Assembly (NCBI GenBank): GCA_964519985.1
Contig: CAZFMF010000019.1
Location: 1 to 64,000 of the forward strand
DNA length: 64,000 bases
Source of the DNA: JAIEOG01 sp964519985
GTDB taxonomy: Bacteria; Bdellovibrionota; FAC87; UBA2466
Reading direction: 5' to 3'
This document shows positions 27,209 through 35,315 of this stretch, one piece after another (the stretch's first letter is position 1; the number at the start of each line of letters is the position of its first letter). The notes under the pieces are model-generated. The model worked only from the letters and a program-made list of their open reading frames with translations, did not search any database and had not been told where the DNA came from. The position numbers and the translations under genes are program-made.

Positions 27209-27667
27209 GTGATTGAATACCGAGTTGGCGGAACATTTGATTTGGACGACGTCATTGAAGTTTACGACGATTCTACTTTAGGTGAGCGAAGGCCGACCTC
27301 GGATCGGAATCGCATGCAAAAAATGATGGAGCACGCGAATCTGATTGTGAGCGCGTGGGAGAATGGCAGGTTAGTGGGCATCGCCCGTTCCTTCTCCGAT
27401 TTTAGCTACACCACTTACATGTCAGATCTTGCCGTCCGCGTGAGTCACCAGAAAATGGGAATTGGCAAAGAGCTGATCAAAAGAACCCAAGAATCTGCTG
27501 GCCCGAATGCTACCCTAATTCTCACCGCCGCACCGGCAGCCGAACAATACTACCCCCACCTTGGGTTTGTGCAGGTCCCCCAATGCTGGATACTTCCGGC
27601 TCAAGATAAACTGCCTTACTACCGCCGCATTGGCGCCACGCTGAGACAAGACTGGAGGCTCGAATGA
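27209..27667 (+). CDS. GNAT-family N-acetyltransferase
   Basis: 152 residues from GTG 27209, which is preceded 8 bp upstream by GGAGGG; the frame extends back to 26951 without such a site and over the opposite gene. The GNAT core has the VSAWENGRLVGIARS beta turn, MSDLAVRVSHQKMGIGKELI (acetyl-CoA pyrophosphate loop Q-x-x-G-I-G-K) and a PHLGFVQV C-terminal motif. The substrate is unknown. Confidence 0.85.
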   Translation: MIEYRVGGTFDLDDVIEVYDDSTLGERRPTSDRNRMQKMMEHANLIVSAWENGRLVGIARSFSDFSYTTYMSDLAVRVSHQKMGIGKELIKRTQESAGPNATLILTAAPAAEQYYPHLGFVQVPQCWILPAQDKLPYYRRIGATLRQDWRLE

Positions 27668-27744
27668 CGCCAGCCAGTGGGGCATCTAATGTTTGACTAC
27701 GGGCTCGAGTCCGGTTTCCTCTTACCTGAATAGAGGAGTCCGCC

Positions 27745-28883
27745 ATGAGGTTCATCTTGTGCCTGGCTTGCGTGGGCTGCATTGGCCCGCTCGCTACCGC
27801 CGCGACGGTGGGGTGCGTCGGTGTCGTTCATGGAAAATCTCAGCCCAGCTTCCACGAATGGGTTACCGATCCCGGCCGCCAAAAACCATTGCGGCCCTGC
27901 AGACGGCGCTCGGCTTTCCGGTAAATCCAAATGCCGCCATTCAAGGCCTTACGTTCTTCTCGCGTTGGCTCGCCGCTAAGTCCTCCGAAAAGGGAAAACG
28001 GATTGGCACGCAATGGGCCGAGCGCGACGATCTCGCTCCATCGGCCATTGCCCGGCTGTCCGAGCGCGCATTCGAAAAGCATTTAGATACCTCGATCCCG
28101 GATCTTAAGACCGCTTTCCTTTTGGGGGCTTCCCTCGACGTTCCACCGATAGAAACGGCACTGGCCTACCTTCGGCACCTAATGAACTTTGAACTCACGC
28201 GCCTTGTTCGCAACGTCAAGCTTGACCCCACCCTCCGGTCTCCCTTCGCACTCGATGGTTTCGTTGCCGGCTCGCTCTTTAGCGAGACTCCGTGGCGAAA
28301 CGAAGCGATCGAAACGATTGATTTACTCGGTGATGCGGGTAACGAGGGGAGCGCTCGGTGGTTTGACACGGGAGAGGAGACACCAGGCGAGATGGGCCCA
28401 TTGCCCGCGCTTTCCCCAACTGAACTCGAAGACGCGATGACCGCGCAATTCAGGGAACTGCTCGCCAACGACGGCGCGGGCTTAGTCAAACTGCAGTGCG
28501 ACCTCACTTTCTTGAACCTAACCACCGAATCCATGCAGCGCCACCTCGTGATGCTATCGAACCCGAAATCCACCGGCTCGACGACCGCGGAACTGATGAA
28601 AGACTGGATGGAACGGGGATTTGAACATATCGACCACAAGCGAAGTGGGATTCGATACGCATCGAATGACCAACAGCGCAACGATCTACTGGTTCAGTAC
28701 CGTCATGAGGATGAACGCGCCGTGATTCCTTTGGAGCTGCGCGAAATGGCTCTCGAACACCCCGAGCAAATCCGCCCGATTTCACTGCTTAGACTCGCCC
28801 TGTACGACTTCCAGATGTCGATCTACGAACCTTTCTTGCGTCGTGCGTATTTGGCCGAGTTAGGAATGCTAGCCTCTCCCTAA
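27745..28883 (+). pseudogene. Secreted protein, reading frame interrupted by a frameshift
   Basis: ATG 27745, with a GGAG ribosome site, opens a signal peptide (MRFILCLACVGCIGPLATAA) but that frame stops at 27924. The long downstream frame (through LGFPVNPNAAIQ to 28883, about 330 residues) has no start or signal of its own in register. The two frames join naturally near a CCAAAAACC run at about 27881-27889, implying a one-base indel. The body is helical with no recognised family. Either the gene is decayed, the run is a sequencing error, or the slip is programmed. Confidence 0.6.
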
Positions 28884-28898
28884 CTCCGGCGCCGGAGT
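28883..28898. repeat. Palindrome, ACTCCGGCGCCGGAGT family
   Basis: 16-bp perfect palindrome whose first base is the last base of the upstream stop codon. Confidence 0.8.
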
Positions 28899-28970
28899 GA
28901 ATCCGAAATAGGGATTTGAAGCGACTGCAAAATGCGAACATTGCTCGGGCAATGCTCCCGGCAGCCTATT

Positions 28971-29006
28971 TTGATATATGGAAGATGTGTGCTATATTTT
29001 CCATAT
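28971..29006 (+). promoter_or_regulatory. vapBC promoter with overlapping operator dyad
   Basis: TTGATA (28971-28976), 16-bp spacer, TATATT (28993-28998). The inverted repeat ATATGGAA/TTCCATAT, with arms about 28976-28983 and 28999-29006, brackets the spacer and -10 and reaches the vapB ATG at 29005. This fits autorepression by the antitoxin complex and a leaderless transcript. Confidence 0.7.
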
Positions 29007-29211
29007 GAACGTTAGAAAAATCGCCACTAACATTCCCGCCGATCTTCTTGATGAGGCGGTAAAAATGACCGGCCTCAATCAGACTCAAACTTTGATAGAA
29101 GGGCTGCGAGAGCTCATCGCTCAACGAAAACGCATGGAACTCCTATCCCTGAGCGGAAAATTGTCCATTGAGATAGATACCGCGAAAACCCGTAAGAGAA
29201 AGCGGAGCTAG
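29005..29211 (+). CDS. vapB: VapB-family antitoxin
   Basis: 68 residues starting at the ATG in the operator; an in-frame ATG at 28978 lies upstream of the -10 and is unlikely. NIPADLLDEAVKMTGLNQTQTLIEGLRELI matches the ribbon-helix-helix-type VapB layout, and a basic tail (KTRKRKRS) may bind toxin or nucleic acid. It should neutralise the adjacent PIN-domain toxin and repress its own promoter. Six bases separate it from vapC. Confidence 0.82.
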   Translation: MNVRKIATNIPADLLDEAVKMTGLNQTQTLIEGLRELIAQRKRMELLSLSGKLSIEIDTAKTRKRKRS

Positions 29212-29217
29212 TACGGA

Positions 29218-29601
29218 ATGCGTGGCACGATGGTTGTCGTGGACACGTCCGTCTTCGTACAGCATTTTCGAGGCAAGAAAGACCTGGTATTTCGAGAATT
29301 GCTTACTCACGGACAAATTCTGTTATCACCCTTTGTTCGGTTAGAGCTTTTACAGGGAGTCAGAAAGAATGAGTTCGAGACGCTTCACCGAGTCTTGGGC
29401 GGACTAACGACGGTTTCTATTACCGAATCGGTTTTTGGAGAGTCGGAAAGGTTGCTGGTTGCCATGAAAAGCAGTGGCCTGACCCTTGGAGTGGTGGATC
29501 TTTTGTTGGCCGCTCATGCCAATATGTTGAAGTGTCCCATCTATTCGCTGGACAAGGCATTTGACGGGCTCGCCAAGCGGCGCCTGGTCGCTGTGCTTTA
29601 A
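29218..29601 (+). CDS. vapC: VapC-family PIN-domain ribonuclease toxin
   Basis: 127 residues. The PIN-domain acidic residues are in VVVDTSVFVQ (first Asp), FVRLELLQG (Glu) and LGVVDLLLAAHA (Asp), with a C-terminal SLDKAFDGLA Asp. VapC toxins cleave tRNA or rRNA when released from VapB. Complete and apparently intact, forming a normal vapBC pair. Confidence 0.88.
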   Translation: MRGTMVVVDTSVFVQHFRGKKDLVFRELLTHGQILLSPFVRLELLQGVRKNEFETLHRVLGGLTTVSITESVFGESERLLVAMKSSGLTLGVVDLLLAAHANMLKCPIYSLDKAFDGLAKRRLVAVL

Positions 29602-29661
29602 AGTTACAGCAACCCTATTCCTTTCAGACTACTCCAAGAGACTTAGTGGTATATAGCCCGC

Positions 29662-31242
29662 GTGATTTCCAGGGTCCTCGTCGCCTTAACCACCTTCTCT
29701 ATTTTGGGCTCCCCGGCCTGGTCCGCCACATGCGCCGATATCCTCCTCGCCGACCTCCACCGGCTCCGGGGACTGGACCTTCCGGTCGACGATACCCAAC
29801 GACTGATGACGGCTTTTCTCGATTTCAAGAGAGAGAACAAGGAAACCTGGCCCAACGAAGTTTTGTTCTTTCGAAGTGCACTGGCCGGGCTACCCGAGCC
29901 GGTGGTGACGGCCGCGCGCGCGAATTATGAAGCCCTGGAGAATTCGGCGAAAACGGGTCTCTGGTGGTACGGCTATCGACTGTCCCAACGCCGAGAGGCC
30001 GACGCCATTCGTGGGCTTGTCCGAACGCTTGCGGCAAACCGTCAAGGCGCTGACCTTTTCCCGGCGACGTCGCTCAAAAACTCCAGTCGATCGGCCGAAG
30101 TTCAAATCGCATTGTCGCAGTTCTTGTCCCATCCGGAAGGTGCGCTGGCGCACGTGTGGGATGGAGAAATACGCATCGACACGGTTAACGGCGGCATTCC
30201 CGTGATCGCCTCCGGAATGCATAGCATTCCCGCGTTCCAGAATTTCCTTTGGCGGCGCGTGGAGTACCACCGCCACCGTTCTGACTTGAACCGACAGTTT
30301 ATCGACGAATACTTAACGGATTTGACCCAAACCCTCGCTCTTCCCGAAGACGGGATCCCCCTCAAAACGCGTAGAGGACAGCTAGAACGACAACGTGCCG
30401 AGCATGCCGGCACGCCGATGGAACGTACCTACACCGATGCCTTAGCGCGACTTGCCGTGGAGCATGACGATCCCACTTCGGTTTATTACTGCGAACCCAG
30501 CTCCAACCCGGTCCATTGCCAACGCCGCCACCTGGCCGAGATGGGTTTCGAAGTCGATGCCAGGGGCATGATTCCCTTTCTCGTGGGCTTTGGGGATCAC
30601 CTTGGCATGCACCCGTGGCACAACGAGATTGTTCGGGCGCGGTTTCCCAGAAGCGCCTTCCGGGGACAGGCCTGGAAGCTTTCGGTGGGTGCGGCGACAG
30701 CGGGGCTCATGCCAATCGGAGGCAAGACACTCTTTCCCAAGGGGTGGACCCGTGAAACGGTCAAAGACGCCGTGCGGGAAGTCCTTACCTCCAATGAGAG
30801 CGTGCTGCAGGGCCGACCCGAAAAGTTCTTCTACGTCGTGGGTCGAGGAAAGAAAGTGCGAATGGCGGTGGGCATTGGACAGGGAAAAGTCGTCACGGCG
30901 TTTCCCATCTGGCGCCAAGAGCCTCCAAAAAACCTTCCCGAGGTTTTGAAGGAGTACCATGAAGCTTCACATCGTCTCGGCGACTTTATGGAGAGCATCG
31001 AACAAACCCATACGTTTTCCAGGAAATTGACGTTCGATGATGTGCGCGCGGTTTATCTTAATATCAAGGAGGTCCCACCCGGTCTCACCGACGGTGAACT
31101 CCTCCAATTACAGGCGCTGCTCAATCCCGCCCAATGGGAACAAAGTGCCCAACCTCAACGCAGCTTCGGTCTCCTGCAGGTCCTGATTTCTGAATGGATG
31201 CAGGCCGAGAATGCGTTACGGCAAGTCATCGTCGATTTCTAA
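29662..31242 (+). CDS. Secreted protein, possible EndoU-like nuclease domain at C-terminus
   Basis: 526 residues from GTG 29662 with a Sec signal (cleavage near PAWSA). A region around residues 355-416 (KTLFPKGWTRETVKDAV ... GKVVTAFP) follows the pattern of bacterial EndoU-type RNase toxins (T-x-FP-x-xW helix then V/I-x-TAFP strand), and a GDHLGMHPWH stretch upstream could supply the catalytic histidines. A GMHSIPAF segment near residue 185 is a weaker alternative. No ribosome site is seen; a TATATA box lies 6 bp before the start. Tentative. Confidence 0.4.
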   Translation: MISRVLVALTTFSILGSPAWSATCADILLADLHRLRGLDLPVDDTQRLMTAFLDFKRENKETWPNEVLFFRSALAGLPEPVVTAARANYEALENSAKTGLWWYGYRLSQRREADAIRGLVRTLAANRQGADLFPATSLKNSSRSAEVQIALSQFLSHPEGALAHVWDGEIRIDTVNGGIPVIASGMHSIPAFQNFLWRRVEYHRHRSDLNRQFIDEYLTDLTQTLALPEDGIPLKTRRGQLERQRAEHAGTPMERTYTDALARLAVEHDDPTSVYYCEPSSNPVHCQRRHLAEMGFEVDARGMIPFLVGFGDHLGMHPWHNEIVRARFPRSAFRGQAWKLSVGAATAGLMPIGGKTLFPKGWTRETVKDAVREVLTSNESVLQGRPEKFFYVVGRGKKVRMAVGIGQGKVVTAFPIWRQEPPKNLPEVLKEYHEASHRLGDFMESIEQTHTFSRKLTFDDVRAVYLNIKEVPPGLTDGELLQLQALLNPAQWEQSAQPQRSFGLLQVLISEWMQAENALRQVIVDF

Positions 31243-31296
31243 AACGCGGCCTACTGACGGATTGAATTAGGACAGTTGCGGAAAATCCCGATATTC

Positions 31297-31312
31297 ACTC
31301 CGGCGCCGGAGT
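31297..31312. repeat. Palindrome, ACTCCGGCGCCGGAGT family
   Basis: 16-bp perfect palindrome between convergent genes, 54 bp past one stop and 6 bp from the other. Confidence 0.8.
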
Positions 31313-31318
31313 CGCGAG

Positions 31319-31759
31319 CTACGGCGGCGAGAACCGTGAAGGAAAAGCCACAGGAATGCATAGGCTTTTAGCTTGGGAAGACGGGATATTTGGACTACGG
31401 GGGTTTACATCAATCGTCAAAGTGGACGGCACGACGACGACATCCAGATCTTCCATGGGAATCGCGCCGAGCAACACTTCTTCTCCCATCACGACCGCCC
31501 CTACGAAACCGGTGCGATTCTTAAAGCGAATTCGAATCGGGCCAACGTAGGGGCACAAATGCTTCTTCCCGTCAGCGGTGGTTATCACCTTAGTTTCTGT
31601 CGGGGCGCTCAGGTCGTAACCTAGTTGAATAGCCACATTTTCCGGGAGACATAGATGAAGAGCTCCCGTATCAACCAGGCACTCTACTTCCACTTTGCCA
31701 GTGCCAGGTCGCGTTGGGTTATCCAGTTCTATTTTTGCGGTAATTAGTCCCACGTTCAT
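31319..31759 (-). CDS. Retropepsin-like aspartic protease-fold protein
   Basis: 146 residues. The single-domain clan AA signature is present: CLVDTGALHLCLP with catalytic Asp30, then a flap-like region and a VLLGAIPMEDLDVVV helix/strand typical of bacterial retropepsin-like proteins, which act as dimers. No signal peptide or membrane segment. The C-terminal tail has low complexity. Substrate unknown. Confidence 0.72.
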   Translation of the reverse strand: MNVGLITAKIELDNPTRPGTGKVEVECLVDTGALHLCLPENVAIQLGYDLSAPTETKVITTADGKKHLCPYVGPIRIRFKNRTGFVGAVVMGEEVLLGAIPMEDLDVVVVPSTLTIDVNPRSPNIPSSQAKSLCIPVAFPSRFSPP

Positions 31760-31931
31760 CGCCTCACGCTATACCGGGGCTTAAGCAATTTCTAGTCCGA
31801 GGAAGGTAGGCGAGGAGCTAGTGAGAAGAGTCCAGACTAAGGACGCTTGCGACGATTTTTGGAATACCCGCTAACTGGCCAGCTTCAAGTCATTCGGTGC
31901 GAACCTGCCTTGCGTGGTTATAATGGGGACT

Positions 31932-32852
31932 ATGTCATCTCCTCTTCGGGGTATCGTTTTCGGGCTCGCCGCCGGTGCGTTCTGGGGTTTGAGCTTTCTC
32001 ATTCCTAAGTCCTATGCCGATCTGACTCCAGGAATCTTGGCGCTGGCGCGCTGTGGGGGATTTGCCCTGCTTTCCATTGCGGCGTTAGTGCAATCGCGCT
32101 CCCTCGCAAAACTATGGAATCGCCACTGGAAAATGGCCATCTGGCTTTCCATGACCGGATACAGCGCCTACTTCTATCTTCTGATCTTTGCCATCCGGTG
32201 GGCCGGCATCCCGGTCAGCTCACTCATTATTGGGCTACTGCCCATCACGATTAGCCTGGCTAGTCGCGAACGTGTCCGCCATGTGCAACAGTTTCGCGTC
32301 TCGATGGCCATCATCGCGCTGGGCATCTTGCTGCTGAATGTCGATGGTATTTCCGCCATTGCCAGTGCCGGCGGAGATCGTAGCACGTTTCTGCTGGGCG
32401 TTTTGCTTTCGTTGATTTCGTTGGCCGCTTGGACCTGTTTTTCGGTGCAGAACAGTCGCTACCTAAAAAACAACCCGGACATCAGACCCGCCCGCTGGGC
32501 TTCTGTTTTAGGCGTTTACTCGTTTCTGACGATTCTGCCGCTCGTCGCCCTCGACTTCGCCTTGAGCACCGGCCCCACCCGCGTCGACACTACGCTGATT
32601 CAGCACGCGATCGTCGCGACGATTGTCTTGGGCTTCGGGTGTTCTTATGTTGCCGGAATTCTCTGGAACACGGCCAGCCGACTCCTGCCCACGAGCCTCA
32701 CGGGCCAGCTCATTGTCTCGGAAACGGTCTTCGCCCTGCTCTACGGTTATGTTTATGACGGTGTCTATCCCACCGCGATCGAAGCGCTCTCTATCGGCCT
32801 CTTAATCGGAGGAGTGACGTTGGGGATACGCGCCTTTTTCGACCGAAGCTAG
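31932..32852 (+). CDS. EamA/DMT-family permease
   Basis: 306 residues from ATG 31932. About ten hydrophobic helices arranged as two EamA repeats (first at GIVFGLAAGAFWGLSF, second beginning FLLGVLLSLISLAAWTCFSV) mark a drug/metabolite transporter. Substrate unknown. A perfect TATAAT (31919-31924) ends 7 bp before the ATG, suggesting little or no leader. Confidence 0.85.
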   Translation: MSSPLRGIVFGLAAGAFWGLSFLIPKSYADLTPGILALARCGGFALLSIAALVQSRSLAKLWNRHWKMAIWLSMTGYSAYFYLLIFAIRWAGIPVSSLIIGLLPITISLASRERVRHVQQFRVSMAIIALGILLLNVDGISAIASAGGDRSTFLLGVLLSLISLAAWTCFSVQNSRYLKNNPDIRPARWASVLGVYSFLTILPLVALDFALSTGPTRVDTTLIQHAIVATIVLGFGCSYVAGILWNTASRLLPTSLTGQLIVSETVFALLYGYVYDGVYPTAIEALSIGLLIGGVTLGIRAFFDRS

Positions 32853-32953
32853 CACCGACCTACCCAACGGAGTGCCGTTTTTCGTCATTCCGGGAGGAGC
32901 CCAGGGCCGTTCCGCGCGCAAATTCCGTCTCAACTAATCTCTAATCTTGTGCT

Positions 32954-33982
32954 ATGTCTCTCTCTTCGGAAAACAATTTGAGAACCGTCGCTCTTCTTAT
33001 TGTGCTTTTTTGTTGGCCCCTTCATGCCGGTAGATTTGCCCCCGGTGATTTTGCGGAATGGTTGCGACCCTTGAAGCCCAGGCAGTACGAACGGGGGCCT
33101 CGGCATGGGGATATTGACGGCTACGCCCTGTGGGACGAGATGGTGGGATCATTGGCCACCGTTCCTCAGTTCTCGGAGCTGGAAGCCCACCTCGCCGAAG
33201 TGGCAGACGACCCGATGCTTTATTCGCGGGCGGTATCCGTTTATTTCTTTTGGACGGTTTACTCCTTTCATTGGGAGTGGGCCCGGGAGTATTCGGGAGT
33301 ACACCATCCTATTCATGCGCGTTTGCGGGCGCTGCTTCTACGGCACTTTAGACATATCAACACCGGCGATCTCGCGCGCATCATCCGACATTTGAAAGAT
33401 GAAGAGCTCGAACAAAATGGAGATTTTACCGTCGCCGGTTTAGCGGGCACGGAGCTCGTGATTGAGTGCCTAGACAACTTGCCTGCGCCCCGAAGAAACG
33501 ACCTCTTAGAGGGAAATGGCTTGGCCCTGACTCAACTGGTCCAACACCTCAAGAAAAACTTTATTGAAAGAGAGATCTTGGAAGAGCCCGAGCCGTTAAT
33601 CGGACGCCGCACGCCCTATGCACTGACTTCGCGCATTAAGGCAACGATTCAAAAAATTCGGTTTGCCCATTTGCAGGATCGAGTTCAGCTAACGGAGGAA
33701 CTGTTTGATACGGTTCGCTCATGGGGGCTTCCGATTACCCACCTAGGTCTTCCGAGAATGGCCGATACCTATCCCGTAGCTCCGGCGGAGATTAGCGGTC
33801 TCGTTTCAGATGCAATGGGTTCTCCCCAGCCAAGCAAATGGGTAGCTACCGCCCTGAAGAACCTCTTGAAACTTACCCAGCACCTCGACTGCCCAAGACA
33901 CCTCCTGATTATTGCGATCGAGCGCAATCAGGCTCAGGAAACCACGTTCAACCAATTCCGGACCAATTTTCCGAGCGATTGA
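32954..33982 (+). CDS. Secreted helical protein of unknown function
   Basis: 342 residues with a signal peptide (VALLIVLFCWPLHAG). The mature part is alpha-helical, rich in Leu, Arg and His. The last 177 bp overlap a convergent gene on the other strand. TAATCT lies 6 bp before the ATG and there is no ribosome site. No family recognised. Confidence 0.55.
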   Translation: MSLSSENNLRTVALLIVLFCWPLHAGRFAPGDFAEWLRPLKPRQYERGPRHGDIDGYALWDEMVGSLATVPQFSELEAHLAEVADDPMLYSRAVSVYFFWTVYSFHWEWAREYSGVHHPIHARLRALLLRHFRHINTGDLARIIRHLKDEELEQNGDFTVAGLAGTELVIECLDNLPAPRRNDLLEGNGLALTQLVQHLKKNFIEREILEEPEPLIGRRTPYALTSRIKATIQKIRFAHLQDRVQLTEELFDTVRSWGLPITHLGLPRMADTYPVAPAEISGLVSDAMGSPQPSKWVATALKNLLKLTQHLDCPRHLLIIAIERNQAQETTFNQFRTNFPSD

Positions 33983-34258
33983 CAGTAGGCAAAAAAGCCT
34001 TCTCCTTTCACCGAGATCGAGTATGCGCGGACTCGCAATCGGCAGAATCGAGATTTCATTCTCCGGATCCACGTCAAAAAATTCTCTTTCCATTTTTTCG
34101 AATTTGGTCGCGTTTTCCACACTTCCCAAGGAGGGGCTCTCTTGCCGGGCCAATGCCAGGAACCATTTCAGGTCCTCGTCAGTCCAAGGCGGTAAGGCAT
34201 AAAGGCTACCGGAAAAGATTTGCACCAGGACAACGCAGCAAAGAAAAGGCCATTTCAA
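33806..34258 (-). CDS. Small secreted protein overlapping a convergent gene
   Basis: 150 residues, signal peptide ending near SLYAL, preceded by a GGGGGA ribosome-site-like run. The mature domain is helical and acidic. Its last 59 codons are antisense to the end of the upstream secreted-protein gene. The signal peptide and ribosome site argue it is real despite the overlap. No family recognised. Confidence 0.5.
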   Translation of the reverse strand: MKWPFLCCVVLVQIFSGSLYALPPWTDEDLKWFLALARQESPSLGSVENATKFEKMEREFFDVDPENEISILPIASPRILDLGERRRLFCLLSIARKIGPELVERGFLSLIALDRNNQEVSWAVEVLGKFQEVLQGGSYPFAWLGRTHCI

Positions 34259-34319
34259 GAATTTTCCCCCGAACCTCTCATTCTATCAGACGGGGGTGAT
34301 GCTTTTTCGCTAGCGGCAA

Positions 34320-35315
34320 CTAATCGGGGCGGTAAAAGAATTCAATTCGCCCTTCGGGGACAAAGACCACCTCGCCCGGGTGCGGGCCGGAACTTAAGCG
34401 CAGCAAATGCCCCTGCACAGGAGACGCCGAACGACTTCCTCGAAAGTCACCGCGAATCGCTCCCAATGCGGCGAATCCGATATACGTCCCGTCGACAAAG
34501 CCTACCCGATCGGTGGAGTTCCAAAAAACCAGGCGCACGGCTTTGTCCTCGATTACGGCATCCTGGGACGGTCTCACCAAACCGCTTCCGGATCGAAACT
34601 CCCATCGCCGCACATCTCCATACCCGTCCACAAAGCCCCGCTCGTGGGTGATTGCATTAATTTTGATTTCCGGAACGGACGGATTCATGTCGACTTTGGG
34701 GTCGAAGGCACGCACATCGACCGGCCCAAAAAATACGCAGGGCCGGCCATCTATTTCGATCCACGGCCGCCGTAATGTGGCCCTCACTTCCTCCACGACG
34801 TGGGGATGGTCGAGCAAGTGCTGGCGCACACGCGAAAGCACATAAAGCTGTTCCGGCGGCAATTGTTTCAGGTCCCTCTTTGGGACTTCCAATGTCTTTA
34901 GGTAGGCCTGTAGCAGCGCGACTTCTACCGGATAGGGAATCGCGTCAACATCTCGTTCCTGTCGAAATCCTCGACCCGTATCGTAGTTGCGAATTCCCCG
35001 TTTCACGAAGATCGTATCGGCGGCGTCACCGAGACGTAACCCTTCAGAGGAGGTTCTCGGACGGACGTCCGCGATTAGCGTTTGCAACTCCCCATACGGA
35101 TCACCCGTTTCCAACCCGAATAAACTCGCCAAACTGCTGATGAGAATATGGCAAAGGCCTTTCGGGCGGGCCACCGAGGCTCGGCTGGGACCAAAATCGA
35201 ACGCTAGGGGCGGCGCAAAAGGTTGGGCGAAAACGGGAACCCCGATACTTAGCAGAGCGGCTACTCCTGCGATTACGACTATTTTGCGTGAAATCTTTCT
35301 TCCCGACTTATTCAT
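34320..35315 (-). CDS. Exported protein of unknown function
   Basis: 331 residues. A basic N-terminus (MNKSGRKISRK) and a hydrophobic signal (VIAGVAALLSIGVPVFA) lead to a mixed alpha/beta domain. A helix-rich middle with a LYVLSRVRQHLLDHP stretch precedes a beta-rich C-terminal half ending in GEVVFVPEGRIEFFYRPD. It overlaps the end of the acyl-CoA synthetase gene by 8 bp and is probably on the same transcript. No family recognised. Confidence 0.55.
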   Translation of the reverse strand: MNKSGRKISRKIVVIAGVAALLSIGVPVFAQPFAPPLAFDFGPSRASVARPKGLCHILISSLASLFGLETGDPYGELQTLIADVRPRTSSEGLRLGDAADTIFVKRGIRNYDTGRGFRQERDVDAIPYPVEVALLQAYLKTLEVPKRDLKQLPPEQLYVLSRVRQHLLDHPHVVEEVRATLRRPWIEIDGRPCVFFGPVDVRAFDPKVDMNPSVPEIKINAITHERGFVDGYGDVRRWEFRSGSGLVRPSQDAVIEDKAVRLVFWNSTDRVGFVDGTYIGFAALGAIRGDFRGSRSASPVQGHLLRLSSGPHPGEVVFVPEGRIEFFYRPD

